A stretch of 64,000 nucleotides of DNA from Streptomyces sp. NBC_01275 (GCF_026340655.1 NZ_JAPEOZ010000001.1:4774001-4838000); one strand, 5' to 3'; positions 1-8,635 are shown, counted from the stretch's first letter. The notes: a model not told the origin generated them from the letters alone. Translations and numbers: made by a program.

Positions 1-1
1 C

Positions 2-448
2 GCACTCACCGCTCTCGCCCAGGGCTGGTGCGCCCTCTCCCTGCTGCACGGGAGGATCGAGGCCCACATCGAGCGCGCGCTGCAGGCCGGGCACGACCTG
101 AGCGTGCGCGAGTACGCCTTGCTCGACGTGCTCAGCCGGCAGCACGACGGCGACGGGGGGCATCTGCAGATGAAGCAGGTCGCCGACGCGGTCGTCCTCA
201 GCCAGAGCGCCACCACCCGGCTGGTCACCCGGCTCGAGGACCGCGGACTGCTCGAGCGCTACCTGTGCCCCACGGATCGTCGCGGCATCTACACCAACGT
301 CACCGAGGCCGGCCTCAAGCTGGTCGACCAGGCCCGTCCGACCAACGACGCCGCACTGCGCGAGGCCCTCGACGCGGCTGCCCTGAACCCGGAACTGGCC
401 CCGCTGGTGCGGGTCGTCGAATCACTGAAGGCGCCCGCCGCTGCATAG
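2..448 (+). CDS. MarR-family transcriptional regulator, 5' end missing
   Basis: The reading frame is open from the first bases of the window, so the start lies upstream; 148 residues are visible. The pattern fits the winged-helix MarR fold: a dimerisation helix, then QVADAVVLSQSATTRLVTRL as the recognition-helix region, then a wing (LCPTDRRGIYTNVTEAG) that includes the DRR motif typical of MarR proteins. MarR dimers usually repress neighbouring genes and release DNA on binding a small ligand; the ligand cannot be inferred here. A GNAT acetyltransferase starts 9 bp after the stop, so the two are probably co-transcribed. Family assignment is strong; target and ligand are unknown. Confidence 0.88.
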   Translation, partial: ALTALAQGWCALSLLHGRIEAHIERALQAGHDLSVREYALLDVLSRQHDGDGGHLQMKQVADAVVLSQSATTRLVTRLEDRGLLERYLCPTDRRGIYTNVTEAGLKLVDQARPTNDAALREALDAAALNPELAPLVRVVESLKAPAAA

Positions 449-457
449 GGTGCGGCC

Positions 458-910
458 ATGTCAGATCTTGAAATACGAGCCGCCGTCGCCGACGACGTCC
501 CCACGATCGTCGCCCTGCTCGCGGACGACCCCCTGGGCGCACAGCGTGAGTCGCCGGACGACCTCGCCCCGTATCTGATCGCCTTGGAGCGGCTCACTGC
601 AGATCCGAACCAGCGCCTGGTCGTCGCGGTGCGGGAGGGACGCGTCGTCGGCACCCTCCAGCTGACGATCGTGCCCGGTCTGTCCCGTCGTGGCGCGACC
701 AGGTCGATCGTCGAGGGCGTCCGTGTGCACGCCGACGAGCGCGGCAGCGGTCTGGGCACCCGATTCATCGAGTGGGCCATCGAGGAATCCCGGCGGGAGA
801 ACTGCCAGTTGGTGCAGCTGACCTCCGACGCCACCCGCACCGATGCCCACCGCTTCTACGAGCGGCTGGGCTTCGTGGCGTCTCATGTGGGCTTCAAGCT
901 GCAACTCTGA
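458..910 (+). CDS. GNAT-family N-acetyltransferase
   Basis: A 150-aa single-domain GNAT protein transferring an acetyl group from acetyl-CoA to an unknown amine. The acetyl-CoA pyrophosphate-binding motif A is clear in VRVHADERGSGLGTRFIEWA (R-G-S-G-L-G). The C-terminal part (ATRTDAHRFYERLGF) is the usual motif B with the conserved Tyr and the YERLGF sequence. The ATG lies 9 bp downstream of the MarR stop, suggesting a two-gene operon in which the MarR protein may control the enzyme. No signal peptide or membrane segment. The substrate cannot be read from the sequence. Confidence 0.9.
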   Translation: MSDLEIRAAVADDVPTIVALLADDPLGAQRESPDDLAPYLIALERLTADPNQRLVVAVREGRVVGTLQLTIVPGLSRRGATRSIVEGVRVHADERGSGLGTRFIEWAIEESRRENCQLVQLTSDATRTDAHRFYERLGFVASHVGFKLQL

Positions 911-951
911 AGAACTCTGCGGACGACGAGCGCTCACCGGGTCTCGGCCTT

Positions 952-999
952 CGTGCGAGAGGCGCCGTGTTTCACGTGAAACACGGCGCCTCTCGCACG
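952..999. terminator. 48-bp perfect palindrome with parS at its centre
   Basis: Positions 952-975 and 976-999 are exact reverse complements with no spacer. The central 14 bp, 969-982, are GTTTCACGTGAAAC, the ParB-binding parS site. The element sits between the convergent GNAT gene (stop 910) and serine hydrolase gene (stop 1009). As RNA it would form a very stable hairpin on either strand, so it probably acts as a bidirectional terminator as well as a ParB site. Confidence 0.85.
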
Positions 1000-1008
1000 C
1001 GGCGACGG

Positions 1009-2394
1009 CTAACCGATCCCCCGCCACCCCTCCGGATCGACACCACCGGGCACAGCCGCCCCCACGTCGTACGGCTGGCGCGTGAACACGAACGACCCGA
1101 GGTCCAGGTGGTCCACCGTTCCGTCCGGCCGCCGTACGGCCCGGAGAGCCTCTCCGGCGTAGTACCCCTCCAGGCCCGTCCAGGTGCCGTCCCCGTTCGG
1201 CCGGAACCGTGAGCGCCGGCCGCCGCCGGAGAGCGGCCCCAAGGAGACGAGTCCGTCGGCCATGACACGCAGGGCGACCGGACTGGTCCCCCAGTACCAC
1301 TGACCCGCCAGTTCCAGGACGGCCTGGTCGACGTCCCGCAGCGGACGCCACGGTGCAGGAATCCGCGGCTCGGCCTCGGCGACGATGCCTACGAGATCGG
1401 CGCCCACCTGCGCCAGCGGAGGGCCGGAGGTGCAGTTGGCGAGGACCACCGCGGCAACGTCGTCCGCCACGCCGACGGTGAGGTTCGCCAGGAAGCCCGG
1501 CACCGAACCGGAGTGGCCCACGAGCAGTCGGCCGTCCCGGTGCTGGATCTGCAGACCGAGCCCGTACGCGGCGCCGTCCGCCACGTCGCCGACCTCGGCC
1601 GGCGCCGCAGGCGTCCGCATCTCACGCAGGGTCTCCGCGCTGAGCACCCGGTCGTCGCCCCGCGCCAGGAAGGCGGCGAACCGCGCGAGGTCGCCGGTGG
1701 TGGACCAGAGCTGGCCCGCAGGAGCCATCCGGCCGAAGTCCTCCACGGGTTCGGGCAGCATCGCGTCGGCCCAGGGATGCACCGCCCAGCCGCCCGCGGC
1801 CGGGGCCTGTGATCGGACGCTCGTACGGTCCAGGCCCAGAGGTTCGAGCACTTCGCGCCGCAGTGCTTCCTCCCACGGAACTCCGCGCACCTCTTCGACG
1901 AGGGCGCCGAGGACGGCGTAGCCGGGGTTCGAGTAGTGGAAACGGCGGCCGGCGGGATGCGGCGCGGCCTGGTCTCCGAGGACGTCGGCGAGGCCGGGCC
2001 GCAGCGCACCCGGCGTCCGCTCCCACCACGGGCCGGGTGTCTCCGCCGCCCATCCGCCCGTGTGCGCGAGCAGGTGGGCGATCGTGACCTCTCCCGCGCC
2101 CGTGCCCTGCAGATGCTTCTCCAGCGGATCTTCGAGGTCGAGTGCTCCCTCGTCGCGCAGCCGCAGCACGAGGACGGCGGTGAAGGTCTTGGTGATCGAG
2201 CCGATCCGGTACTGCACGTTCTCGTCCGGAGCGTGCCCGTCGACCGAGGTCCGCGCCCCGTGCCACACGGTCCGTCCGTCGCGGACGACCGCGGCGACGA
2301 GCGACGGGGCCCGCCCCTCGGCCTGGGCCACGGCGATCCGGTGCAGCAGCGCCCGCCGTGTGCCGGGAAGCAGCTCTTCCTGAGGTGTCGTCAT
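1009..2394 (-). CDS. Serine hydrolase of the beta-lactamase class C / DD-peptidase family
   Basis: 461 aa. The SxxK nucleophile motif is SITK (Ser66-Lys69, in YRIGSITKTF). The second motif YxN is YSN (Tyr154-Asn156, in RFHYSNPGYAVLG), and the third, KTG-like motif is HSG in LLVGHSGSVPGF. All three catalytic boxes of the family are therefore present. No convincing signal peptide, so it may be cytoplasmic; many actinobacterial members are esterases or D-aminopeptidase-like enzymes rather than true beta-lactamases. A C-terminal beta-rich extension of about 110 residues (from about RIPAPWRPL) follows the catalytic domain. It is convergent with the acetyltransferase gene and shares the palindromic terminator with it. 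Confidence 0.9.
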   Translation of the reverse strand: MTTPQEELLPGTRRALLHRIAVAQAEGRAPSLVAAVVRDGRTVWHGARTSVDGHAPDENVQYRIGSITKTFTAVLVLRLRDEGALDLEDPLEKHLQGTGAGEVTIAHLLAHTGGWAAETPGPWWERTPGALRPGLADVLGDQAAPHPAGRRFHYSNPGYAVLGALVEEVRGVPWEEALRREVLEPLGLDRTSVRSQAPAAGGWAVHPWADAMLPEPVEDFGRMAPAGQLWSTTGDLARFAAFLARGDDRVLSAETLREMRTPAAPAEVGDVADGAAYGLGLQIQHRDGRLLVGHSGSVPGFLANLTVGVADDVAAVVLANCTSGPPLAQVGADLVGIVAEAEPRIPAPWRPLRDVDQAVLELAGQWYWGTSPVALRVMADGLVSLGPLSGGGRRSRFRPNGDGTWTGLEGYYAGEALRAVRRPDGTVDHLDLGSFVFTRQPYDVGAAVPGGVDPEGWRGIG

Positions 2395-2455
2395 GGGCCC
2401 AGTCCAGCCGCCCGCACAGCCGGAGTCGAGTTCATTTCGCCGACGGCTCTGGCTC

Positions 2456-2829
2456 CATGGGCGCCGTGAACCCTGTGCTGCCGCTGCACATCGCCGATCT
2501 GTTGGCGAAGACGCCGAAGATCCAGGTCGTCAAGGAGCTGCGGTCCTGACCGTCCCTGGAGACGGCGGTGGCGTTCTGCGACACCGTCGGGCGCGCGGTT
2601 CCTTCGAGAGCAGATCCCGCCGGAGTTCGGCGGAGGCAGCATCGTCGCCCGGATCCGTCTGCTGCAGGGCGACGAGGATCCCCTCACCGCCGTCCGCATC
2701 GTTCAGGAGGAGACCGGCATGACCATGTCCGAGGCCCGAGGTTTCCTCGCCTCCTTGGACGCGCCCGTCGAGCAGACGCGCCCCACAGCGGCGGATCAGG
2801 TCTGCGCCATGTCCACGAAGCGTGAGTAG
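2456..2829 (+). pseudogene. Degraded small gene, possibly L7/L12-like
   Basis: Two short stretches with normal Streptomyces codon usage lie in different frames. From 2457 a run reads MGAVNPVLPLHIADLLAKTP and stops at 2549. From about 2635 another frame reads GSIVARIRLLQGDEDPLTAV followed by VRIVQEETGMTMSEARGFLA and runs to a stop at 2829. The second part recalls the short helix-rich C-terminal domain of ribosomal L7/L12-like proteins (alternating IRxLQGD, AVRxVxEETGMxxxEAxxFL), but no intact ORF joins the pieces. The 3' end overlaps the tail of dnaB on the other strand. I call it a remnant; identity is uncertain. Confidence 0.4.
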
Positions 2830-4268
2830 TGGCCCTGGAAGGCCACGGTGATCGTCGCCGTCGGGCCGTTACGGTGCTTGCCCACGATGATGTCGGCCTC
2901 GCCCGCGCGCGGCGACTCCTTCTCGTACGCGTCCTCGCGGTGCAGAAGGATCACCATGTCGGCGTCCTGCTCGATGGAGCCGGACTCACGCAGGTCGGAC
3001 ACCATCGGCTTCTTGTCCGTGCGCTGCTCGGGACCACGGTTGAGCTGTGAGAGCGCGATCACCGGGACTTCGAGCTCCTTGGCCAGCAGCTTGAGGTTTC
3101 GGGACATGTCCGAGACCTCCTGCTGACGGCTCTCGGAGCGCTTGGAACCACCGGCCTGCATCAGCTGCAGATAGTCGATGATCACGAGCTTGATGTCGTT
3201 GCGCTGCTTCAGTCGGCGGCACTTCGCGCGGATCTCCATCATCGACAGGTTCGGGGAGTCGTCGATGAAGAGCGGTGCCGAGGAGACCTCGGGCATCCGG
3301 CGTGCCAGGCGGGTCCAGTCCTCGTCCGTCATCGTGCCGGACCGCATGTGGTGCAGGGCCACGCGGGCCTCGGCAGACAGCAGACGCATCGCGATCTCGT
3401 TGCGCCCCATTTCGAGGGAGAAGATGACGCTCGGCAAGTTGTGCTTGATCGACGCCGCGCGCGCGAAGTCCAGCGCGAGTGTGGACTTGCCCATGGCGGG
3501 ACGGGCCGCGATGACGATCATCTGGCCCGGGTGCAGGCCATTGGTGAGCGAGTCGAGGTCGGTGAAGCCGGTGGGCACACCCGTCATCTCGCCGCTGCGC
3601 GAGCCGATCGCCTCGATCTCGTCGAGAGCGCCCTCCATGATGTCGCCGAGCGGGAGGTAGTCCTCGCTGGTGCGCTGCTCGGTGACGGCGTAGATCTCGG
3701 CCTGGGCTCGGTTGACGATCTCGTCGACGTCGTCGTCGGCCGCGTATCCCATCTGGGTGATGCGCGTGCCGGCCTCCACCAGACGGCGCAGGACCGCGCG
3801 CTCGTGCACGATCTCCGCGTAGTACTCGGCGTTCGCCGCCGTCGGCACCGTCTGGACGAGAGTGTGGAGATAGGAGGCGCCGCCGACCTTGTTGATCTCG
3901 CCGCGCTTGGTGAGCTCGGCGGCGATGGTGATGGGGTCGGCCGGCTCGCCCTTCGCGTAGACGTCGAGGATCGCCTGGTAGATCGTCTCGTGCGCGGGCT
4001 TGTAGAAGTCGTGGCCCTTGAGGACCTCCACGACGTCGGCGATGGCGTCCTTGGACAGGAGCATGCCGCCGAGGACGGACTGCTCGGCGTCGAGGTCCTG
4101 CGGCGGTACTCGCTCGAAGGCGGTGCCGCCCTCCCACGCCCCGCTGTCCTGGCCCCGTTCGTGCTGTTCGTCACGGCCGCGGCCTCCGTCGCCGCGGCGA
4201 CGGGCGGGCAGACGATCACTGGGCCCACTGTCGGCCCACGGGTCGTCCAAGGGCTCGGAAATGCTCAC
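2796..4268 (-). CDS. dnaB: Replicative DNA helicase DnaB
   Basis: 490 aa from the GTG at 4268, chosen because GGAGGAGGTGG lies just upstream; the frame stays open to 4502. DnaB forms the hexameric 5'-3' helicase of the replisome. Visible are the N-terminal helical domain (from about residue 55, PQDLDAEQSVLGGML), the linker, and the RecA-like C-terminal domain with Walker A RPAMGKST (Lys261), Walker B VIIDYLQLM, and later motifs SQLNRGPEQR and SGSIEQDADMVILLHR. No intein is present. The first 50 residues are a disordered, charged Streptomyces-type extension. The upstream region carries DnaA boxes. Confidence 0.97.
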   Translation of the reverse strand: MSISEPLDDPWADSGPSDRLPARRRGDGGRGRDEQHERGQDSGAWEGGTAFERVPPQDLDAEQSVLGGMLLSKDAIADVVEVLKGHDFYKPAHETIYQAILDVYAKGEPADPITIAAELTKRGEINKVGGASYLHTLVQTVPTAANAEYYAEIVHERAVLRRLVEAGTRITQMGYAADDDVDEIVNRAQAEIYAVTEQRTSEDYLPLGDIMEGALDEIEAIGSRSGEMTGVPTGFTDLDSLTNGLHPGQMIVIAARPAMGKSTLALDFARAASIKHNLPSVIFSLEMGRNEIAMRLLSAEARVALHHMRSGTMTDEDWTRLARRMPEVSSAPLFIDDSPNLSMMEIRAKCRRLKQRNDIKLVIIDYLQLMQAGGSKRSESRQQEVSDMSRNLKLLAKELEVPVIALSQLNRGPEQRTDKKPMVSDLRESGSIEQDADMVILLHREDAYEKESPRAGEADIIVGKHRNGPTATITVAFQGHYSRFVDMAQT

Positions 4269-4451
4269 CGAGCCACCTCCTCCCGTCCGCCGAGCGGACC
4301 TCGCCGTGCCTTCTGTTCTACGGCACGACACTGACAATCGAGATGCCCAACTCCGGTTCCGCCGCGACGGTTTTGTGAGGGTTTCATCGGTCGGTGGAGA
4401 GAGCGGGCGCCGGACCACGGTAGGCCCGCGGGCACCGTCAGCCAATCTGGT

Positions 4452-4713
4452 TATCCACAGGCCATGTGGACGACGGCCCGGATGCTGTGGAGAACTCCGC
4501 AAAACCTGTGCACGACCCGGTGGACAGCCCTGTGAACAAGCACTCGTCTTTTCTTGGGAGACTCATCTGACCTGCATGTTTACGATCCACCGGCTGTGCA
4601 GAAGAAAAACTTTCCCGGTCGGACCAAGATCGCCTCGAACGCTGCGCGAGACAATGGGCACCACAAGCACAAGTAAGGGTCAGTACGCAATTGCATCTCT
4701 TACCTGTGGACGA
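4452..4713. promoter_or_regulatory. DnaA-box cluster in the dnaB upstream region
   Basis: The 459-bp gap between dnaB (start 4268) and the MATE gene (4728) holds TTATCCACA at 4452-4460, and on the other strand TCGTCCACA at 4466-4474, TTCTCCACA at 4487-4495 and TCGTCCACA at 4705-4713. All four end in TCCACA and fit the relaxed Streptomyces DnaA-box consensus. They lie about 34 kb from dnaA. The gap also contains the promoters of both divergent genes, which I could not place with certainty. Confidence 0.55.
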
Positions 4714-4727
4714 TTAGATTGGTGGTC

Positions 4728-6065
4728 ATGACACAGGCTCCCGCGCCCCCCAGGGCCACCCGGCGACAGCACGATCGAGAGATCGTCGCACTGGCCGTGC
4801 CGGCCTTCGGCGCGCTCGTCGCCGAGCCGCTCTTCGTCATGGCCGACAGCGCGATCGTGGGCCACCTCGGCACCGCCCAACTCGCCGGGCTCGGCATCGC
4901 CTCCGCACTCCTGACGACGGCCGTCAGCATCTTCGTCTTCCTCGCCTACGCCACCACCGCCGCCGTCGCCCGACGCGTCGGCGCCGGTGATCTCCCGGCC
5001 GCCATCCGCCAGGGCATGGACGGCATCTGGCTGGCCCTGCTGCTCGGCGCCGCCGTGATCGCCGCCCTCCTGCCCGCGGCCCCGGCGCTGGTGGAGCTCT
5101 TCGGCGCCTCGGACACGGCCGCCCCGCACGCGATCACCTACCTGCGGATCTCGGCACTCGGTATCCCGGCCATGCTCGTCGTCCTGGCTTCGACCGGCGT
5201 CCTGCGCGGACTCCAGAACACAAGGACACCGCTCTACGTCGCCGTCGCGGGCTTCGTGGCGAACGCCGCCCTGAACGTCGGTCTGGTCTACGGCGCGGAC
5301 CTCGGCATCGCGGGGTCCGCCTGGGGAACCGTCATCGCGCAGTGCGGCATGGCCGCGGTCTACCTCACCGTGGTGGTCCGGGGAGCCCACCGTCACGGCG
5401 CATCGCTACGGCCCGACGCCGCCGGCATCCGGGCCTCCGCCCAGGCAGGTGTTCCGCTACTGGTCCGCACGCTCTCCCTGCGAGCGATTCTGATGATCGC
5501 CACCGCCGTGGCCGCCCGTCTCGGGGACGCCGACATAGCGGCGCACCAGATCGCCCTGTCCGTGTGGAGCCTGCTCGCCTTCGCCCTCGACGCCATAGCC
5601 ATCGCCGGACAGGCCATCATCGGGCGCCATCTCGGCGCCGGCGACGCGAAGGGCGCCCGTGAGGCATGCCGTCGTATGGTCGAGTGGGGCATCGCCGTCG
5701 GCGCCGCCCTCGCGATCCTGGTCATCGCGTCCCGGCCACTCCTGCTGCCGCTGTTCACCAACGACGCCAGCGTGACGAACGCCGCGCTGCCCGCGCTGCT
5801 CGTGGTCGCGCTCTCCCAGCCGATCTGCGGCATCGTCTTCGTCCTGGACGGCGTCCTGATGGGCGCGGGAGACGGCCCCTATCTCGCCCGGGCCATGGTG
5901 CTCACCCTGGCGGTCTTCACCCCGGTGGCCCTGCTCGTGCCGACGCTCGGGGGCGGACTCACCGCCGTATGGGGAGCGATGGCGCTGATGATGGCCGTGC
6001 GGATGCTGACCCTGTGGGTGCGTGCCCGCTCGGGCCGCTGGATCGTCACCGGAGCAACCCGCTGA
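4728..6065 (+). CDS. MATE-family efflux transporter
   Basis: 445 aa from the ATG at 4728; GTG at 4722 is an in-frame alternative and neither has a clear ribosome binding site, so it may be leaderless. The protein is almost entirely hydrophobic with about 12 membrane segments in two similar halves, beginning REIVALAVPAFGALVAEPLF, the typical MATE/DinF N-terminus. It would export drugs or metabolites using a Na+ or H+ gradient across the cytoplasmic membrane. It is transcribed divergently from dnaB and convergently with the rplI operon. Substrate unknown. Confidence 0.92.
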   Translation: MTQAPAPPRATRRQHDREIVALAVPAFGALVAEPLFVMADSAIVGHLGTAQLAGLGIASALLTTAVSIFVFLAYATTAAVARRVGAGDLPAAIRQGMDGIWLALLLGAAVIAALLPAAPALVELFGASDTAAPHAITYLRISALGIPAMLVVLASTGVLRGLQNTRTPLYVAVAGFVANAALNVGLVYGADLGIAGSAWGTVIAQCGMAAVYLTVVVRGAHRHGASLRPDAAGIRASAQAGVPLLVRTLSLRAILMIATAVAARLGDADIAAHQIALSVWSLLAFALDAIAIAGQAIIGRHLGAGDAKGAREACRRMVEWGIAVGAALAILVIASRPLLLPLFTNDASVTNAALPALLVVALSQPICGIVFVLDGVLMGAGDGPYLARAMVLTLAVFTPVALLVPTLGGGLTAVWGAMALMMAVRMLTLWVRARSGRWIVTGATR

Positions 6066-6134
6066 CCGTTTCACCCGTTACCCACTGCCTGCTTCCCGTG
6101 TGCCGTGTGCCGCGTGCCGCGTGCCGCGCTGACT

Positions 6135-6166
6135 GTTTCACGTGAAACCGACGTTTCACGTGAATC
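6135..6166. promoter_or_regulatory. Two parS sites
   Basis: A perfect GTTTCACGTGAAAC at 6135-6148 and a one-mismatch copy ending in AATC at 6153-6166, centre-to-centre distance 18 bp. They lie between the convergent MATE and rplI genes. ParB (encoded at 32359-33474) should bind here. Just upstream, 6097-6130 contains short GTGCCGC/GTGCCGT repeats. Confidence 0.88.
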
Positions 6167-6220
6167 ATGAGCACGCGACGCCGAGCCCAGCAGCCGGGAG
6201 TCCCGCCCCGGGCATGCGGA

Positions 6221-6249
6221 AGGGGCCGCACCCGGCAGGTACGGCCCCT
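6221..6249 (-). terminator. Terminator of the rpsF-ssb-rpsR-rplI operon
   Basis: AGGGGCCG at 6221-6228 pairs with CGGCCCCT at 6242-6249 around a 13-nt loop, 29 bp beyond the rplI stop codon on the minus strand. Confidence 0.6.
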
Positions 6250-6277
6250 CCTCAGCTGTTCAAGCCGAGCGCAGCGA

Positions 6278-6724
6278 TCAGGCCGCGATGACCTCGATGT
6301 TGACCTTGGCGGCAACCTCGGGGTGCAGACGCACGGACGTCTCGTGGGCGCCCAGGGTCTTGATGGGCGAGCCCAGCTCGATGCGGCGCTTGTCGACCTC
6401 GGGGCCACCGGAAGCCTTGATCGCGGAAGCGATGTCGGCCGGGGTGACGGAACCGAAGAGACGACCGGCGTCGCCGGAGCGAACGGCCAGACGGACCCTG
6501 ACGCCCTCGAGCTGGGCCTTCACAGCGTTGGCCTGCTCGATGGTCTGGATCTCGTGGATCTTGCGAGCGCGACGGATCTGCTCGACGTCCTTCTCGCCAC
6601 CCTTGGTCCAGCGGATAGCGAACTTCCGCGGGATCAGGTAGTTGCGAGCGTAGCCGTCCTTGACGTCGACGACGTCGCCCGCGGCGCCGAGGCCGGAGAC
6701 CTCGTGGGTGAGGATGATCTTCAT
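6278..6724 (-). CDS. rplI: 50S ribosomal protein L9
   Basis: 148 aa, the normal length for bL9. The N-terminal RNA-binding domain starts [20 protein letters not shown] and carries the family signature [14 protein letters not shown] long connecting helix (about residues 40-75) and the C-terminal domain follow. bL9 binds 23S rRNA and bridges neighbouring ribosomes. It is the last gene of the minus-strand operon rpsF-ssb-rpsR-rplI, 18 bp after rpsR. Confidence 0.97.
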   Translation of the reverse strand: MKIILTHEVSGLGAAGDVVDVKDGYARNYLIPRKFAIRWTKGGEKDVEQIRRARKIHEIQTIEQANAVKAQLEGVRVRLAVRSGDAGRLFGSVTPADIASAIKASGGPEVDKRRIELGSPIKTLGAHETSVRLHPEVAAKVNIEVIAA

Positions 6725-6742
6725 GTTTCGGTCACCCTTCCC

Positions 6743-6979
6743 TTATCGCGCTTGCGCGGTGTAGGGCAGCAGCGCCATCTCACGGCTGTTCTTGACGGCC
6801 GTGGCGACGTCACGCTGGTGCTGCGTGCAGTTGCCGGTCACGCGACGGGCACGGATCTTGCCGCGGTCGGAAATGAACTTCCGCAGCATGTTCGTGTCCT
6901 TGTAGTCCACGTACGTGACCTTGTCCTTGCAGAAAGCGCAGACCTTCTTCTTAGGCTTGCGCACAGGCGGCTTCGCCAT
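6743..6979 (-). CDS. rpsR: 30S ribosomal protein S18, zinc-binding (C+) form
   Basis: 78 aa. S18 pairs with S6 in the small subunit platform. The zinc-ribbon type is shown by CAFC near residues 14-17 and the later Cys and His in [10 protein letters not shown]. Streptomyces genomes commonly also carry a zinc-independent S18 paralogue elsewhere for zinc starvation, so this copy is probably the zinc-replete one. It lies between ssb and rplI in the conserved order. Confidence 0.96.
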   Translation of the reverse strand: MAKPPVRKPKKKVCAFCKDKVTYVDYKDTNMLRKFISDRGKIRARRVTGNCTQHQRDVATAVKNSREMALLPYTAQAR

Positions 6980-7060
6980 GGTGTTTCTCCTGTGTGATCA
7001 AGAAGTTGGGATTCGACCCGCCTTCGAGCCGCACCGGCCCGGATGCCCGGGCCCGTGGGC

Positions 7061-7666
7061 CTAGAAGGGGGGTTCGTCCGAGTAGCCGCCGCCGCTGCCG
7101 CCGCCGGAGTTTCCACCCCAGCCGCCACCGCCACCGCTGCCGGCCTGGTTGCCGCCGGCAGGAGCGCTGGTGGCCCACGGGTCGTCGGCGGGAGCGCCGC
7201 CGCCCTGCTGACCGCCGCCGGAGTTTCCACCCCAGCCGCCGCCTGCCTGGCCACCGGCACCGCCGCCGCCGTAACCACCCTGGCCGCCCTGGCCACCGCG
7301 GCCGGAGGCCTTGGTGACCTTGGCCGTGGCACTGCGCAGGCTGGCGCCGACTTCCTCGACGTCCAGCTCGTAGACCGTGCGCTTGACGCCCTCACGGTCC
7401 TCGTAGGACCGCTGCTTCAGCCGGCCCTGCACGATGACGCGCATGCCTCGCTGGAGCGATTCGGCGACATTCTCCGCCGCCTGACGCCAGACCGAGCAGG
7501 TCAGGAACAGGCTCTCGCCGTCCTTCCACTCGTTCGTCTGGCGGTCGAAGGTGCGAGGAGTGGACGCGACACGGAACTTCGCGACCGCCGCACCGGAGGG
7601 GGTGAAGCGCAGCTCGGGGTCGTCGACAAGATTGCCGACGACCGTGATGACGGTCTCGCCTGCCAT
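7061..7666 (-). CDS. ssb: Single-stranded DNA-binding protein SSB
   Basis: 201 aa. The OB-fold occupies about residues 1-115 ([20 protein letters not shown], then [18 protein letters not shown]). A long Gly-rich, low-complexity linker follows, and the protein ends in the acidic tip DEPPF that binds partner proteins at the replication fork. Within the linker a 29-bp DNA segment occurs twice (7098-7126 and 7212-7240), both encoding GWGGNSGGG, a sign of linker growth by duplication. Located in the ribosomal operon between rpsF and rpsR, so expression is tied to growth rate. Confidence 0.97.
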   Translation of the reverse strand: MAGETVITVVGNLVDDPELRFTPSGAAVAKFRVASTPRTFDRQTNEWKDGESLFLTCSVWRQAAENVAESLQRGMRVIVQGRLKQRSYEDREGVKRTVYELDVEEVGASLRSATAKVTKASGRGGQGGQGGYGGGGAGGQAGGGWGGNSGGGQQGGGAPADDPWATSAPAGGNQAGSGGGGGWGGNSGGGSGGGYSDEPPF

Positions 7667-7744
7667 GGGGGAACCTCTCGGCGGGTTTGCTGCTGGCTGC
7701 TTGTTGCTGCTACTCGAATCCCGAGATCAGCTGAGCGGGAGAGC

Positions 7745-8035
7745 TCAGTGGGTCTCGGGGCGGAGGACCTTGGTCCGGAGGACCGACTCGTTCAGGTTCA
7801 GCTGGCGGTCGAGCTCCTTGACGACCGCAGGCTCGGCCTGCAGGTCGATGACCGAGTAGATGCCCTCGGGCTTCTTCTTGATCTCGTACGAGAGACGACG
7901 ACGGCCCCAGGTGTCGACCTTCTCGACCTTTCCGTTGCCCTCACGGACGACGGAGAGGAAGTTCTCGATCAGGGGGGCGACAGCGCGCTCCTCCAGATCG
8001 GGGTCGAGGATGACCATGAGCTCGTAGTGACGCAT
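7745..8035 (-). CDS. rpsF: 30S ribosomal protein S6
   Basis: 96 aa from the ATG at 8035, which has AAAGGAGGTGGG about 6 bp upstream; the frame extends further but without a better start. S6 begins [20 protein letters not shown] and contains the [20 protein letters not shown] core of the family. First gene of the operon with ssb, rpsR and rplI. Confidence 0.97.
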   Translation of the reverse strand: MRHYELMVILDPDLEERAVAPLIENFLSVVREGNGKVEKVDTWGRRRLSYEIKKKPEGIYSVIDLQAEPAVVKELDRQLNLNESVLRTKVLRPETH

Positions 8036-8268
8036 GTGGAACCCACCTCCTTTGGACTCAGCGGCCACGGTCGTTCCGTGGCAGGAGGGTTGTGATGCGT
8101 TCGCAACGGTATCCGCCGCCACTGACAATCGGGGGTCGTCCTGCGACGCCCCCCGCTGTGACCTGGGCGGAATTCCTGGCTGTGCCTGGGCAGACACCGG
8201 TGCAGAGGGTACAGACTACCTGCACACCGGCTTCCGGTTGAAATCCGGCCCCTCGGACCGTCAATCTG

Positions 8269-8285
8269 TACACATCGGGTGTGTA
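8269..8285. promoter_or_regulatory. Perfect inverted repeat upstream of a small membrane gene
   Basis: TACACA, five spacer bases and TGTGTA, 38 bp upstream of the start at 8324. The 288-bp gap from rpsF to 8324 holds the divergent promoters; this repeat is the only operator-like structure seen in it. No regulator is assigned. Confidence 0.35.
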
Positions 8286-8323
8286 TGGCGCTACGATGCG
8301 CCGTTTTCCGCAGGAGGTGCCCT

Positions 8324-8635
8324 ATGGCACAGGCATTGCGACCCAACACCGCCGGATCCTTCTTCGCCACGGACGGAAAGGCCCATCCAGTCCAGGACAC
8401 GCTGCTCGCGGTGACCCTGGTGCTCGGTGTGACGGCCTTCGTCACGGCGATGTTCGACAACCTCCATCTGCTCAGCTCCTGGACCGGTCTGGTGGGAATC
8501 CTGACCGGCGCGTACGGACAGTGGATCTCCGAGACCACCCGTGAGCGCTTCGGTCTGATCCTGGGCCTCGGCGCCTCCGCCGTCGGCTTCTTCCTCGGCA
8601 TGGCACACGGGGGCCTCTTCGGCGGACTCTGGTGA
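8324..8635 (+). CDS. Small membrane protein of unknown function
   Basis: 103 aa from the ATG at 8324, chosen because AGGAGGT ends six bases upstream. Three hydrophobic segments are seen: about residues 25-45 (LLAVTLVLGVTAFVTAMF), 50-65 (SSWTGLVGILTGAYG) and 75-98 (GLILGLGASAVGFFLGMAHG). No catalytic motif is visible. It is conserved in position near rpsF in Streptomyces as far as I know, but I cannot assign a role. A strong hairpin follows at 8734-8760. Confidence 0.8.
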   Translation: MAQALRPNTAGSFFATDGKAHPVQDTLLAVTLVLGVTAFVTAMFDNLHLLSSWTGLVGILTGAYGQWISETTRERFGLILGLGASAVGFFLGMAHGGLFGGLW

